Positions 5,602 to 6,269 of a stretch of DNA of 6,269 bases are shown one piece after another; position 1 is the stretch's first letter; every line of letters begins with the position of its first letter. The position numbers were made by a program, and so were the translations under genes. The notes below the pieces were generated by a model, which had not been told where the DNA came from, ran no database searches, and saw nothing but the letters and a program-made list of their open reading frames with translations. This DNA is from JAGQSZ01 sp049672765 (GTDB taxonomy: Bacteria > Actinomycetota > Acidimicrobiia > Acidimicrobiales > Microtrichaceae): contig JBATWQ010000155.1 of NCBI GenBank assembly GCA_049672765.1, positions 1 through 6,269 of the forward strand, given 5' to 3'.

Positions 5602-6269
5602 AGTGATCAGGCGGGCGTTCCGTGACCGGCTGACGATGTCTGCTGCTTCCGGAATCGGAATCGGAGTACTCATCATCGGCGCGCTGTTGATCTACGAGGG
5701 TCTTGGCATCGACACCGAAGCCATGGTGGCCGGCTTTCCCGAGGCGCTGCGTTCGCTGATCGGAGTCGCAGGCAGCGGAGTCAACTACGTCCTGAGCGAG
5801 GTGTTCGGCCTGATGGTGCCGATCGTCGTTCTGGTCGTCGGGATTTCCGGTGGAGTCGCCGCCGGGGCTGGAGAGGAGCGCGACGGCACAGCGACGCTGC
5901 TCTTCGGTCAGCCGATCACCCGGCGAGGCGTACTCGGCGCAAAGGCACTCGCGGTGGTGGGCCACGTGCTGGTGACCGCGGTGCTGACGATGCTCTTCAC
6001 AATGGCCGGCAGCTTCTTCGTCGACACCGGTGTGAGAACGGCGAATCTCGCTGCAACCTGTCTCCTGGCGGCTGCTATGGGGATTGCTTTCGCAATGCTC
6101 GCTCTGGCCATTTCGGCCGCCACGGGGTCAACGAGCCTGGCGCTGGGAGTGAGCAGTGGCCTCGGAGTCGTCGCGTACCTGGCCAAGTCGCTCTTCCCCC
6201 TGGTCAAGGGTTGGGAGATCTTGGCCAAAGTCTCTCCCTGGTTCTACTACGACGGATCGGACCCCCTGG
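5591..6269 (+). CDS. ABC-2 type transporter permease (3' partial)
   Basis: This is the membrane subunit expected to pair with the upstream ATPase. The frame is open from ATG 5591 to the window edge (226 codons and one extra base), so the C-terminus is missing. Relatives are usually about 250-270 residues. It starts MHLEVIRRAFRDR, a short cytoplasmic amphipathic stretch. Hydrophobic segments follow at about 18-37, 69-92, 115-140, 152-176 and 179-200, leaving room for one more beyond the edge. After the second segment comes EERDGTATLLFGQPITRR (95-112), the cytoplasmic loop typical of ABC-2 permeases (an acidic pair, GT, then a P-[IV]-[ST]-R element). SPWFYYDGSDPL at the end matches the loop before the last helix in this family. 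The 11-base overlap with the ATPase gene and GGAAG six bases upstream support the start. The substrate is unknown; drugs, peptides and lipids are all possible. Confidence 0.9.
   Translation, partial: MHLEVIRRAFRDRLTMSAASGIGIGVLIIGALLIYEGLGIDTEAMVAGFPEALRSLIGVAGSGVNYVLSEVFGLMVPIVVLVVGISGGVAAGAGEERDGTATLLFGQPITRRGVLGAKALAVVGHVLVTAVLTMLFTMAGSFFVDTGVRTANLAATCLLAAAMGIAFAMLALAISAATGSTSLALGVSSGLGVVAYLAKSLFPLVKGWEILAKVSPWFYYDGSDPL

Overview
This looks like chromosomal DNA from a high-GC actinobacterium. The DnaB, ECF sigma, anti-sigma and ABC-2 sequences are actinobacterial in style, the coding is GC-rich in third positions, and the DnaB intein resembles (from memory) the one in Mycobacterium tuberculosis DnaB. 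A lineage such as Acidimicrobiia is possible, but the window alone cannot fix genus or class.

Left part (2-2413, +): the replicative helicase gene dnaB, missing only its first few codons, interrupted by a 358-residue in-frame intein (1154-2227). The splicing residues are intact (Cys1, block B T-x-x-H, block F His, terminal His-Asn, Ser at +1). The homing endonuclease part looks decayed: I see no first LAGLIDADG motif, and the second-motif candidate has lost its acidic residue. A segment resembling a helix-turn-helix survives.

Middle (2413-4491): dnaB converges on a leftward gene for a small lipoprotein with a plastocyanin-like type 1 copper site (2500-2976). Divergent from it is a rightward pair: an ECF sigma factor (about 3071-3685) and, in GTGA overlap, its probable membrane-anchored zinc-binding anti-sigma factor (3682-4491). 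Fewer than 100 bases separate the lipoprotein and sigma starts, so promoters for both probably lie there. This suggests, without proving, an envelope or metal/redox regulon that includes the cupredoxin.

Right part (4492-6269): a 198-base spacer with a short tandem repeat and possible hairpins, then an overlapping gene pair for an ABC exporter: an ATP-binding protein (4690-5601) and an ABC-2 type permease (5591 to the window end, cut off). Whether the sigma/anti-sigma pair controls this exporter is not shown by sequence. No stretch longer than 300 bases lacks a gene, and I saw no tRNA, rRNA, CRISPR array, transposase or integrase. Nothing here clearly amounts to a new system; the most distinctive elements are the decaying intein and the cupredoxin/sigma/anti-sigma arrangement.
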